Positions 11,983-28,332 of a stretch of 64,000 bases of DNA are shown in pieces. Made by a program: the position numbers and the translations under genes. The stretch comes from Wuchereria bancrofti (Eukaryota > Nematoda > Chromadorea > Rhabditida > Onchocercidae), in contig SSBO01000012.1 of NCBI GenBank assembly GCA_005281725.1, forward strand, positions 16,649,865-16,713,864. Direction: 5' to 3'. Numbering within the stretch: position 1 is the stretch's first letter; every line of letters starts with the position of its first letter. The notes beneath the pieces were generated by a model. It did no database searches and was not told the DNA's origin. It saw only the letters and a list, made by a program, of their open reading frames with translations.

Positions 11983-12921
11983 ATGTCGACTTCATCTACC
12001 GCTGGCAGTGAACATTGTCGTGCATGTATGAGCGTTGAAGAATTGATGGAACGTGCTCGAAAATTAGCCGGGAAAGTGTCCGCAGAGAATGATGCACGAC
12101 AATCATTAGCTATTCAGGCTTCATCAGTTTGTATTTTGTTCATTGCAGCATGGAAGGGATGAAATGTTTCTGAAGAGGGTTTTTTTATTGCTAATTATCG
12201 TGGAAATGGTTTATGACTTGAATGTGCATTCTTGTAGTCGTATTTACAAATAACCGTCTTATTCTGAAATATTTGATGGATTTCAGGACTCATCAGGTTG
12301 TCTTCTCATTGCAACAATAACCCGTAAAAATAAAGATTTTCATGAAATATATGGTTAGTTCTTTCAGGGATCAATTAAAACGAAACCAGTGAGGAGCGAT
12401 TGTCCTGTAACTACTGAAAAATTAGGAAATTCAACTTGGAATTTGCTTCATACAATAGCAGCATATTATCCCCTTGAGCCAACACCAGAACAAAAAAAGA
12501 ATGCAATTATGCTAATGGATCTCTTAGGAAAGGTAGTAATGTTTGTTTTCAGCTGTTGTTTAGTGACCAAGTACCTGTTGATTTAGTACTTGTTACAGAA
12601 GATATTTCTGCATTGAACTTTGCACAATTTTACGCCTGTAAACTTATTAGTAACTAATACTTATTCAATATTTGGAAAGCATTCGCAAAAATTATTTCGC
12701 ATTATTTTTTATAGGCGTATCCATGCTCGCATTGTGCGGAAGATTTACGCCAAGATTTGGCAAAACATCCTCCAGCTGTTGAAGACCGTGAAAGTTTTTC
12801 ATTGTGGATGTGTGGATTACATAACAGAGTTAATAAGAAACTTGGCAAACCTGAATATGACTGTACTCACTGGAAGGAACGATGGTTAAATGGCTGGAAG
12901 GATGGCTCTTGTGAATATTAA
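11983..12921 (+). CDS. Erv1/ALR-type FAD-linked sulfhydryl oxidase
   Basis: Flavoprotein thiol oxidase, related to human GFER and yeast Erv1, that reoxidises the intermembrane-space import receptor in the mitochondrial disulfide relay. Exons 11983-12126, 12368-12532 and 12715-12921, all phase 0, give 171 residues. Visible features are the active-site pair in AYPCSHC (Cys107, Cys110), the structural C-x16-C pair (Cys136, Cys153), the flavin-fold segment NSTWNLLHTIAAYYP, LHNRVNKKLGKPEYDC, and the C-terminal GWKDGSCEY. An N-terminal CRAC (Cys12, Cys15) fits the mobile shuttle disulfide of the long form. It corresponds to the single Erv1-type gene I know in C. elegans (F56C11.3, from memory). The start follows a candidate trans-splice acceptor at 11970. 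Confidence 0.93.
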
Positions 12922-13821
12922 CTTTTATAGATTGATATTGTTTTGAAGAAAACCGTTTCGATTCACGAACTTTCAACCTTTTTAATTCATACAAAGCAGA
13001 AATACGTAATATGTACAATTCTCGCTGGTTGTTGCTCAAAAGTTTTAATGGGATCGAAACTTTCACTTCAAAATTTTTAATTGAAAGTTTTAAATTTAAA
13101 TAGAAAAAGTTGAAATGTCATTTTTATAAGAATTGATGCTGGCTTCTATGTCTGTTACAGTTTTTTCCATTTTCTTCACTGTTTCCGTGGACACACTTAT
13201 CTATCTTCTGCAGCAGCTTTATTTTACTACTTAAAACACATAAAGTTTTACTGATGACCGCAGGCTATTTTTAGCCACAGTTATTTATCTGATGCTAATT
13301 TAATCTTTTGGTTGGTGAAGTTTAGAACTTTTCAGTTGCTCAAATTGAGAAAGCTGATTTGTTTGAACTTGTATTCAATGGTTCGTTAAAACTTTGAGTT
13401 GAGATGTTTTTGATTTTGATTTCTTCATCATTCCTGATCTCTTCGCAAACGAAAAAGAACTTGTAATTTTTTACTTTGCTCCTTTATCCTTTCCTTTCTT
13501 TCTGTGGCTGACCTACTTAATTGTGAAGCAGGTATATCTTCTCAATTTGGACATTATTCAATTTTCTTGAAGGGAGATCTGCTGACACTTATTTCATGCT
13601 TTATTTCTGCAACTGTTATCAAGATATCGGAAACGGAAGATTTGACATCTTTGAATAATTATTGAATCTTCCGGTTTCACTCGAAGTTTGATGATGTTGA
13701 CAGAAGAGTGATATAGTAATATCAATTTGTAGATATTAGTGTTGAATTATCAGTAACAATGAAGTTATTGAATTCATTGTGGGATTTGTCTCGTTGTTAG
13801 AAGCAGTTCGCAGAATACGAG
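12922..13821. other. Spacer between the Erv1/ALR and HRI-type kinase genes
   Basis: About 900 AT-rich bases without a supportable gene. A CAG acceptor at 13811-13813 lies 8 bases before the kinase ATG and may be its trans-splice site. Confidence 0.45.
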
Positions 13822-16800
13822 ATGGTGCATATTAAAGTAGGTATTTGTTTTTTATTTTCAGTCTTTTCTACTTTTAGTGGTCGTTTTGAAGTAAAGAGCT
13901 TTACGTGTTACTGTGCGTTGATGTAATATATATGGCCTAGATCTGACTTTTAAAAAAATTCCAAAAAGGGGTTCACTACTATCAGGGCAGTCCACTATAC
14001 CATATTTTTTCGCCTCAAATGCTGAGTGCTGGAGCTTTAATCTCCTAAGAAGAACCATCTAGTTTTATATTAATCTATTTGCTGGTTAAATTATAATTGA
14101 GTGGGAGTCTTTTTTATGAGACAGCATCTTCAGTTCTGAACTAACATTCAGTGACTTCAATTTATTGTAGGATTGCAGTGCAATTGACAATCCTAAAACT
14201 GAATCGAGAACCAGTTCTGAATCCGAAGGCAGCGACTACTCGATAGACGAAGAGAAAACAGTTAAAAAACAGAATAAAAATGCGAAAGATGCTGGCAGTA
14301 ATGTTGATGGTTTAAATGCTAATTTGACGTCTGAACATTCCATTTTTAGTTATCGTGGTACGGATTCACCTGGAGGTTTGCAAATATTTGGGCTAAATTA
14401 ACCTTTGATAATTTGTTAATCGTAGATTACAGAAAAATAATTATAAATTGGGATTCTCACACGACTTAGTTTAAATGTCTAAAAATTAAAATCTTAATGC
14501 ATCATAAAAAGCAAGGGTACTATTAATCTTGCAGTAGTGTTTGCTCTTATTTGATCCTTCAGATGGTTTAGTTTGTAATTGTTGTAATGACTTCATGCAT
14601 TTTAAAAATTGAGTAAGATAATACAGTAGAAAAATTCACAAACTGCTTTAAGAAATATGTATAACTTCTAGAATTCCTATCATTTGGCGAGAACACTAAT
14701 AGCGGCAATAATATGGACGAGGAATTGGAAAAATGGGTTGTCGCACCAAGGATTTCAACATGTTTTTCATGTAAATCTCTACTGTGTTACCCTTATTTTT
14801 TTATGATTTGGAAGATTTCTGTAGATTGAATTGATACTATGGCTGCACTTTCCAGCGTTTTCTCTCCCTCATCTAAACTTTTTTACTTCGTTATATGAAG
14901 CCATTAATTTGGAAGGGCGTAGTTAAACTGCGAAATATGATTAGATTATTTGAAATAGTCGCTAGAAGATACATATTTGCCTCTTTAAATGATTCTTATT
15001 CTTTACCGTTTTTAACTCATGAATATTGTATTTTAAGCGATCGGGATTTATATATTTTAAGTATGAGTTTTCAAATTATCATAGCTTCTTTGGAACTTTC
15101 AATGTAATTTTGTGTTTATTTAGATAGCGAGGATAAATCTCTACATTCATCGAAAAGAAAGAAAAATAGGGAAAGGACAAAGCAGTTTCAGATGGAAATT
15201 TTTTTTGCATCGGTCATTGAAATGCTGTGCGACGGTGAATTTGAGGGTTTGAATATTCAGTTTCGAGAAGGTATAATTCTCGTTTATATTAGGACTAGCA
15301 CTTTTATATATGTGTTGTAAATAACTAATTTTTTTGGTGAATTGTCTTACAGTTTTTGAAATTTGTATGTTTCCCTCGCTCAAATCTATTTAGATCCCAT
15401 AATTTTTGGATAATAAAATAGGCGTGGCTTGCTGTTATATTCGTTATTATTTTATGCTTTAAGTCTAATTGCTTTCAAATACTAATGTTTACTGTTCTAA
15501 TACTCATTACATTATCTAGCATTATTAGAACATTTTTTGAAAATATTTGGTGATTTATTCTTATTTTTTTTATTAACTGTTAAAGATACTGCATTTTAGA
15601 GTACATTTTAGAATGGATTGCTGGATCATGTCATTGTTTTAGTTTTGAGGCAGGTTGCTGGACACTTTATCCATTCTTCATACCTCTCCGAAGATTATGA
15701 AGCATTTCGCATCGCAATTAGGAGAAGAATAACGGAAGCTTTGAATGCTGCTACAGACCTGAAAATCGGAAATAGGTACATTACCCTTGTGCCTGTGTTA
15801 AAAATATTTATGCAAAAAAGTGATTGTTGTTTAATCAGTATATAATGTCGCTGTACTGAAGGAAATTCATTTCAGATTTATTTTAAAAATAGTTCATTTT
15901 ATTTTAAGAATGTTTCACTTTATGTTTATTTTAAGAGGAAAAACTAAATAATTTAGAGTTTGATTGCAGTTTAACCGTTAATAATCCTGAAAAAAGGAAT
16001 TATTTTTTATCCAGCCGATATAGCGTCGATTTCAAAGAAATCAGGAGCATTGGACGTGGAGGCTTTGGAGAAGTTTTTCATGTAGTGCTTGGATCTTAAA
16101 TTTCTTAAGTATTAGGACATGCTTAATTTATGAGAAAAATGAACTTGTGGGTAAATTTATGAGAAAAAAGTGAAGATGCATAAATTTTGCTTTTAAAACT
16201 AAATTGAACGGAGACATTTCTGCCATGTTGATTTTTTTTTTCGAATAAAATTGGAGTAAGATTTTATGGGCTTAAGGTTTCAAATTCTCTTCAGTATGAG
16301 TTTTCGTTTAAGGTACATTCTAATATTGATGATTGCGATTATGCTATAAAAAAAATTCAGTTCAACTTGAAGATGTCTAAGCCGGTGACGAAAGTTAGTT
16401 ATCTTAATCAGTAATTTCAGAAGCGAATACAATTTCTGTAATACAATATAGCTCAAACTTCAAAGATTAATTTTAAGAAAGTGTGAATCTTTATTTAGTT
16501 TTCAAAATTCATCAAATTGTAGATTGTCAATGAAGTTCGTTTGCTAGCAGTTGTTCAGCACAGGAATATTGTGCGATATTATGGAGCTTGGCTAGAGTTG
16601 CAAGACGTACAGACATCGTCGTGCGAGGATAAGGATGAATATTCTAATGAAGAGTGAGTAAAATCATTGTTCTTTTTTATGTATTTTAATTTTAAATTTT
16701 CTCCAAATGCGTTGTTGTTTCCGAATTTTGTTCTTTTTACTATGAGTAGTTTTGTAATTCAAATAAAATTTAAAATTAAGGGAGGAAATTGTTCGGAAGA

Positions 16801-19800
16801 ATTCATCTAAAGAAGGAAGAACTATTTCATTGCCAGTTAATGACTCAAAGATGGTATGCATCGCCTCACAAAAGATTGAATTTTTTTTTTTTTTTTTAGT
16901 AATTCTCTTTTTCTTGTTTAAATATTTCTGCACAAAATGGCCTTTTTTTCAAATCCATAAAATCCGTCATTTTTATACAGAGATTTTTTTTCTCTGATTT
17001 AGGATGATAAGGATGATTCCGAAAAGCAATTTAGCACAGTTCCTATAAAACAAGGTCGTTTTTGGACGCAGGAATCTCCAACCACTTCGAGTTCAACGAT
17101 TTCAAGAGGGTGGAAGATGAATCAAAGTATTTCTCCCAATCAAGGCTTAACGATTGCAAGAGGGAGCGCGAGGGCTGATCCAGTAAATTTAATGCTACCT
17201 CACTTGGTAAGCGGAATTCTTTGATTCTGAAACTGAAGTTCTCTGCATCGCGAAATTTATTTTTAGGGTACTGCAGTTATGTTTGTACAAATGGAACTTT
17301 GTTCACGCACTCTAAATGATTATTTTGCTGAACGAAATGCCGGTATTTTTTTACTCTCATTTTCTGAGGATCGTTATTGATCGTTCGACTGGAGCGTTAA
17401 AAAGGGTTGCAAAGGGGTTTTTAAATGTGTGCCGTGAGATTAAATTCGTTGCAGAAATTAGGCCGAAAATAGATCGACAGCTGAATAGAAGCATCATGGA
17501 GCAACTAATGTCTGCCGTGACTCACTTACATTCCAAAAAAATTATCCACCGAGATATCAAAGTTTGTTTTGTTCTATTAAACTTCAGAAAAAACCGTTGG
17601 TCGTTTATCGTTTTATGTATAATTCCAAAAAATAAGTCAAAAAAGCAACTATCTGGTGATGTTTTTGTCATAGCTTGATTTTATTTTAATTTCATTTGAT
17701 TGGTTTTGTTTCATTTTCATTTGCTGTGTTTGTAAAAAACAATTTTATGCAAATGGACGTTCGAAGTGTGAACTATCTGAGCTAACTATCTGCGTCAACT
17801 TATAATTCATACGTGTATTATACCAGTAATTTTTTTGATTGATGAACTCTGGAATTTTTTGACATTGTAATACCGCAGTTATATTTTGTTTAACATCATA
17901 ATACATAACTGGCCTTGATTCTTGATTTAAATTATGTACGAGTCTCAAAATTTATATTACCAATAAGCAATTTGAAATATAATTTAATTTGGCGAATCTT
18001 CAGATTTTACTAGGAAAATTAAGTATCTGACCCAATTGGTAAAGCAGTACTTTAATCATAGTGCTTGATGGGCTCTGATCATTTTTTCGAATTTAATTAT
18101 TCAAACTACTAAATTCATGCTTAATGACATTAGATGCATTATAATATTGATATCAGTGTTTGATATAATTTGGTTTCAGCCGAGCAATATTTTCCTTCGT
18201 AACGAGAGATCTTCTCCAGTCCCATCTGTACTTTTGGGCGATTTTGGACTAGCATGCCTACATCGAAGTAAAATAGTTTACAGTACTGCAATTACTGAAA
18301 GCGAGACAGCAATTACACACAGCTTAGGTGTTGGTACTTCCGTATACGCAGCACCCGAACAACAGAATTCTACTGTATACGATAGTGCAGTGAGTGATTG
18401 TTATCATTTCTTTACATGGAATTTAGGACAATTTGCTGTTAGTAATTCTGAGCAGTTATATCTGACTTCCATTGAGAGTCATAAAAGCCATGAACCCATA
18501 TATAAACTGTTCATTATTCAGTTTTAATTAGTCCTAGAGTATTTTGATAATTTTAGATTTCACCAATCCCGATAATTTCCACAATTTTCTGCCTAGTTAA
18601 ATTTTTGATTTAGAAAGATATAAAAATGGGCTGGAAATATGTTTTAACCATCTCAGGTAGATGTCTACAGTGCTGGAATTGTGTTTTTTGAACTATGTAT
18701 TCCATTTGGTACACAAATGGAGCGATTAGAAGCTATTGGGGAATTGAAGAAAGGAAAAATGACCGAAGAATTCAAAACTTCTTTTCCCGACGAGGTTCAC
18801 CATTTGCTAATTTTGTGGCTGAAAAAATAATGCCAATCTATCATTTCGTCAGTACTATTTCCATTCAAGTTTTTCACACGTTTTCACACTTTATCATAGT
18901 ATTCATATTTCCTGATTACATTTCCAAGGCTTTCTTCACCAAGTCCATCCAGTCCTATATTTCTCATTGTTGAATGCGGATAGAAGGGACTAAAATAAAA
19001 ATCTAAAGGCATTCTCAATACATCCATTATCTCGTCATTTCCGTCATGAGCATTACCACATGAATGAAACTTTTAAACTGATAATTAACTTTCAGTAAGC
19101 TGACAATCATACGTAGTGAATATCCGTATCCGTGTAGAATAGCAGTATGAATTCAAAGCATTTAGCTTATGATGCAAGGCCTAAATAGTTGGCTACAAGA
19201 TCTATGTTTAAATTCGATGATACCTAGAACATTGCACTGAAAACCTATCGATAGGATATTTTAACTAATTATGAAATTTATAAACCTAATCAAGTTTACT
19301 AAACATTTTTCTGACTTCTAACAAATGTTGATATTCTAACAAATGTTCGTTGCAAGGTAGCATGTAAGGCATCGTTATATTAGGCATTTCTTTCGACCAT
19401 TTTCACCTTTATTACTTCATGCGATGACCGTTATATCCATCTATGAAATGTAGTACTACGTCGATGTTGCTGAATGGTGTTCAGAGTTGGCGCATTTTCT
19501 ATTAGCTTGCTGGAGAAGCAGAGTAAAGCTTTATCGGAGTTCGAAGGGCTTTTGTCGGTTTCCACTTTAGTTTCATGATGGGGTAGAAAGTTTTGTGCAA
19601 AACGGACTAATCAAGAATTTTTATTGCTTATCACGACGCAGTTTGTTTAATACGTTACCATTCTACTGACTAACAGTTGTTGATCATTGTCTTGTTTCAG
19701 GCCAAGTTGATTAAGGAAATGTGTAAAGAAGATCCACAGGAACGAATTCATGCTTTTGAAATTGTCTCTAAACTTGGTAAAATTGGAGAAAATGTGGAAT

Positions 19801-19886
19801 CTCTTAAGAGTCGTATTCAAGAACTTGAAAAAGAAATTGTACGACTGAGGAACCTTTTACTCGACAATAATATTACGGAAATTTGA
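13822..19886 (+). CDS. HRI-type (EIF2AK1-like) eIF2-alpha kinase
   Basis: Serine/threonine kinase expected to phosphorylate eIF2-alpha and slow translation under stress. Fifteen exons (13822-13836, 14171-14375, 14672-14770, 15124-15270, 15643-15775, 15970-16081, 16313-16393, 16523-16653, 16781-16853, 17003-17206, 17267-17342, 17455-17561, 18180-18389, 18657-18794, 19701-19886) join in phase to 638 residues, close to human HRI at about 630. Kinase marks: GRGGFGEV glycine loop, catalytic Lys250 in YAIKK, a charged insert of about 110 residues, HRDIKPSNIF (457-466), DFGLAC (482-487) and APEQ (519-522). HRI-like features are IPFGTQMERLEAI after the catalytic core and a short C-terminal coiled coil (RIQELEKEIVRLRNLLL). 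There is no signal peptide or membrane span (against PERK) and no HisRS-like domain (against GCN2). The tiny first exon is the least certain part. Confidence 0.85.
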
Positions 19887-20263
19887 ATGTATGTAGCAAT
19901 TGCAATTGGTTGCTATTATTGCTTCTTGAGAATATTGTCATTCAAAGTTATGTCGCATTTTGTCTTAACTTTGCTCAACTTTATTAATTTAGTTTTGCTT
20001 TTAAGGAATAATTGCTTATTTTTCTCGCAATAGTAAATTAACACTGAATAACTGGTACGATGTTTACATGTCCCTTATTTCATCATCAGTTGATCTCACA
20101 TCATGTTGACTAGGTAGCAAAGTTGTATTGCTTGATAATGAATTTTCCTTGTTATTTCAAATATTCGTTATGTTTCTTTTATTATATTATTCCTACCTCT
20201 TGTTGGGTTACGATTACACTGTTTAGGTATGATTTTATCTGGAAACGTTGAAGTTCAGTTCTA

Positions 20264-20512
20264 ATGTTAGTATTATCAATATGTGGTATTCGGTCTATGT
20301 CGTTCTACAATAACTCATGGTCTAACCTTGTGAAAACTAAATTTGGAATAGTAAAAAGAGAAGATAAGGAAGAGAGTCATTACCAAATAGAACAGGAATT
20401 TCTAAAAATGGTTTCCAGGGATTTTTTCAATAAAGTTATTTTGATTTCGTCGATTTTATCCTTCTTTTCATCAGTAATATCTATCATATCTTTTTTTCCT
20501 TCGCTTATATGA
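20264..20512 (+). CDS. Possible small membrane protein ORF (unrecognised)
   Basis: An uninterrupted 82-codon frame. It begins MLVLSICGIR, continues with a charged middle (KFGIVKREDKEESHYQIEQE) and ends in one strongly hydrophobic segment (VILISSILSFFSSVISIISF), like a tail-anchored or single-pass protein. A possible acceptor (TTTAG) lies at 20222-20226. AT-rich DNA readily produces hydrophobic frames and I recognise no family, so this is a weak call. Confidence 0.25.
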   Translation: MLVLSICGIRSMSFYNNSWSNLVKTKFGIVKREDKEESHYQIEQEFLKMVSRDFFNKVILISSILSFFSSVISIISFFPSLI

Positions 20513-21430
20513 GATTTTCTAAGCTAGAAATAAAAAATTGTCCATTGAAAATGATTTGTATCTTCATTCAGAAGCGACTGTGGAGAAACTGTGGTTTTCT
20601 TTTTTTTGATGAATATGAATAAAGTTTTTATGTCATGATGCACTTGTCGTAGTATGATTTCGGATTCGATAAAATATTTTGTTATATTTCTCACTTTGGG
20701 CAATAACAATCGAGAGCTTTCGAGACTTAGAGATCAGGTACACTCCAGACTACAACATCACCGAAGACTGTCTTGGGTAACGGAGTGATTATAAAACAAT
20801 AAATATATGAGGAATAGATGTATGTATTAGGGATATTTAGATTTCTTTAAAATTTTATATAAATTTTGAAACAATCAGGATCGAAGTGTCACTCCCTCTC
20901 ATCCCATCCATTTCGTACCGAATTTAAGTCTTCCCCTGTATAATAGTGTCTTGCTCCCACCCATTTCTTCATTTGCCCATCTGTTGACATATTTTTCCAG
21001 GAGAAAAGGATGACGAAGATGGAGGGTAAGTAAATGGGAGTTTTGACAAGATGACTGACATACTGTCTCTGATTTTCTCCTTTTTATATACTCTCTCTTC
21101 ATGCCATGATTGATTGCATCTTTTTTACACGTTTTAATTACCTAATAGTAGATGAGTTACTGTTATCAAGATCTGAGTGTAATTTTCTAATGGGCAGACA
21201 ATAGACAACTACGGTACTTATCATGCGACATGTGTCACGGTCGCACTCATCGCATTCTGTGGTATCACTGATATTGTAATGAATACTAGCCTGATATCAG
21301 AAGGCCATGAAGTAATAAATCAGTCCAAATTATTTAACATGCACGTTCTTACGTCAAAAAGTTTGGTTCACAACTTTTTTTTTCAGTACAGATATGGATT
21401 TAAAAAGTTTAACTTCACAATTTTTTTTCA

Positions 21431-21436
21431 ATTCAG
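21431..21436 (+). promoter_or_regulatory. Candidate trans-splice acceptor of the Rab GGTase beta gene
   Basis: A T-rich tract ends in ATTCAG only three bases before the ATG at 21440, with no upstream coding exon. This spacing is typical of spliced-leader sites in nematodes. Confidence 0.55.
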
Positions 21437-21439
21437 AAT

Positions 21440-26036
<4,597 letters not shown>

Positions 26037-28332
26037 AGAAAATTCTTGATTGGAAAAACAATATGGTAAGATTGCTTCATTCTTTTAGTTGCTACATTGT
26101 TTATTGTTACAAACTGCGTCATCTCTTCGTTATGTTGTGCAGTATTCTAAATAATACTTTTCTGACGTTCTCTTGTTTTTAAAGTAAATATAATTTTAAA
26201 AAATTGTTATATTAAATCATAAGATACATTGCTAATTATTTTAATTTTTTGAACAAAGAATGAAGGGATGAAAAATGCTTTCATTTTACCTTATAATCTG
26301 TTTTTGGACGAAATACTGGAATTAGTGTTATGTTTTAGGCGTTAAGTGAGACGCAAACCAGGGAGAGGAAAGATTCATTGTTTTGAACACTTCTTATTTT
26401 AAAAAATTCAAAAAATGAACTCTTAAAATGGGGTTGCAGTGTGCATTATACTGATATGTTGAGAGGAGAGCATTGCATTGGAAAGTGGGTAATTAAAGGA
26501 TTCGGGAGTGCGCAACAGAGTACCTTGTCATTAACGGTGTTGCATACATTTTTATAGCCATTATAAAGCTTTATATGTTAAATGGGAATGCAATGCGGCA
26601 CGTGTACATAATATATAATAATGTCATTTTTTAATTGTTAAATTATAATTTTTCTGATTTTCTTTATTGTTGGTGACAGGATACTTCAACATGTTACACT
26701 GATGTTTCATTGATTTTTGAGTTAGTTCTGTATTTTGTTACCGCCGTTTTTTCCCTTCAACTCATTGTTTTATCAAAAAAAGAAAAAAAAAGCATTTTTG
26801 TAGATGCACAAATTTTACATGGTAAAGTTTAGGGCACGTCACACAAACTTATTTTGTGAAGACTTTATTTTTTAATAAGCATTATAAGACACAGATCTCA
26901 CCTAGTTATTGAAAACCCCGAAAGACTTAATAAATCCATTTTTATCTTTAGACTAAGTGAGGTTTTTTCTGTAAATTGATTTGTGTACGTTGAAGAATTT
27001 TTCCTAGAAGTAGCAGAAAAATATAGTTGGTGAAATTTTTTTATTTCCGTAAGCTGTCGATTTGTGTACTAGATATTTAAAGAAAATAAATGTGATTGAT
27101 ATTATTCTTCTATTCATGAATTAATTCATTCCTGATTCTGACAGTCTTAGTAGTAAAATATAGTGATGTGTGCATTCTCGAGTTCTTCAGCAGCTTGACA
27201 AGAATTCAGTTTTGAAGTTTAAAATTTAAACTTCAAATTAATTGCGAAAATAAAACGCATAACAGCATACTACAGAAAAGCTAGGTTTTTGCTGAGTGTT
27301 CTAGACTGCTTGGGATGTATAACCTATTTACAGATATTAAGAAATAAGTAACGTGAAGCATATTTTACAGTAGACAGTGGAGAACGAGGACTATACATGC
27401 GTGAAATAAGTGGTTAGTTAGTTACTGTTGGTCTGGGGTTTCAGTCGCAAAAAGGGAAAACTGAAAAAGTTTTCTATAAAACTTAGTGCAGATGGAGGTC
27501 ACATAATTTGTACAATTAATGATCCCTCCCTATAGATGTTTTTATCATCTTAAATCTTTCGTAAGCTTCCCTCATTTATTCCCTTCATTAATTTCTTCCA
27601 ATGTACTGTACGTTCACGTACCACGTGGTTTCCTTTGCTGTAGTATGCTATCATTGGCTTTTCAATATTGCAACGAACTGATTCTTTTAAAAAGAATTTG
27701 TTGCATATTGTATGTTAAAAAGAAAAGTTGAATGTTACACGTCAAAATAAGGAACTTTCGAGGAACTCTATCGTCAGAAACATTTCAAGAGTTTACTGGA
27801 GAAAACCATTTTTTTTAACTTTTGTTAAGGAGTGATTTGTAAAATTCGTATGAAATTGTCATAATTTAGTTTGGAATTAAATTTATTGTAAACCCTGAAA
27901 ACGGATGAATTAAGCGTCTGTTATCGACTGCCTGAATAAGGAAACAATTGAATAGCGATACAATACAACACACTAAGCTGTCTTGGAGAACTTGACTCTA
28001 TTATTAAAGTGTTGACTTCTTCATATTTCAGTAGTAAAGGTAAGCTTCTAAAGAGTATTATATTGAAAAAAATACTAAACAGTAACAACGCAACGCAACA
28101 GATGAGATGACATTCGACAGAATGAGAAATGGGGAATAGATTGCTACCGTAAGATTTGATGGATGATTCTCCTCGCCTCTTCCTTCGCTTCAAGGAGAAG
28201 AGAGGAAGGCGGTCCGAATATGGCAGTGTGCTCAAAAATTTGTCGCCCCGCCCAAATCTTAAGGAAAATTCAGTTTTGATTGCATGAGATGACATATGAT
28301 TCTTTTGCATATTTTAGTGGTAGAAGTTTGCT
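26037..28332. other. Intergenic region upstream of lin-32
   Basis: About 2.3 kb, AT-rich, probably holding upstream control sequence of the bHLH gene. It contains a perfect 25-bp palindrome at 27212-27236 (listed). Shortly before lin-32 (28170-28260) it is GC-richer, with a CGCCCCGCCC GC-box-like motif. The 129-codon minus-strand frame at 27921-28310 overlaps that promoter-like part and I reject it. Confidence 0.45.
27212..27236. repeat. Perfect 25-bp palindrome
   Basis: Two 12-base arms, TTGAAGTTTAAA and its exact reverse complement, surround a single A. It could form a short hairpin or a symmetric protein-binding site. No neighbouring gene feature explains it. Confidence 0.7.

Larger units (their letters stand above)
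19887..21439. other. Spacer between the HRI-type kinase and Rab GGTase beta
   Basis: About 1.55 kb. The only thing that resembles coding sequence is a short frame at 20264-20512 (listed separately). The rest is AT-rich with poly-A/T runs, and the minus-strand frame at 20899-21102 has no supporting features. Confidence 0.4.

Noticed and set aside
18005..18085. tRNA-like stretch (CCCAATTGGTAAAGCAGTAC) in an intron of the HRI-type kinase
   Set aside because: It recalls a D-arm, but I found no matching T-arm box with GGTTCRA and no acceptor stem.
13822..19886. Assignment of the eIF2-alpha kinase as PERK or GCN2
   Set aside because: No signal peptide, lumenal domain, membrane span, RWD or HisRS-like region is present, and the C-terminal coiled coil is HRI-like.
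27921..28310. 129-codon minus-strand open frame
   Set aside because: It overlaps the lin-32 promoter region, has no recognisable domain, and its hydrophobic stretch follows from T-rich DNA.
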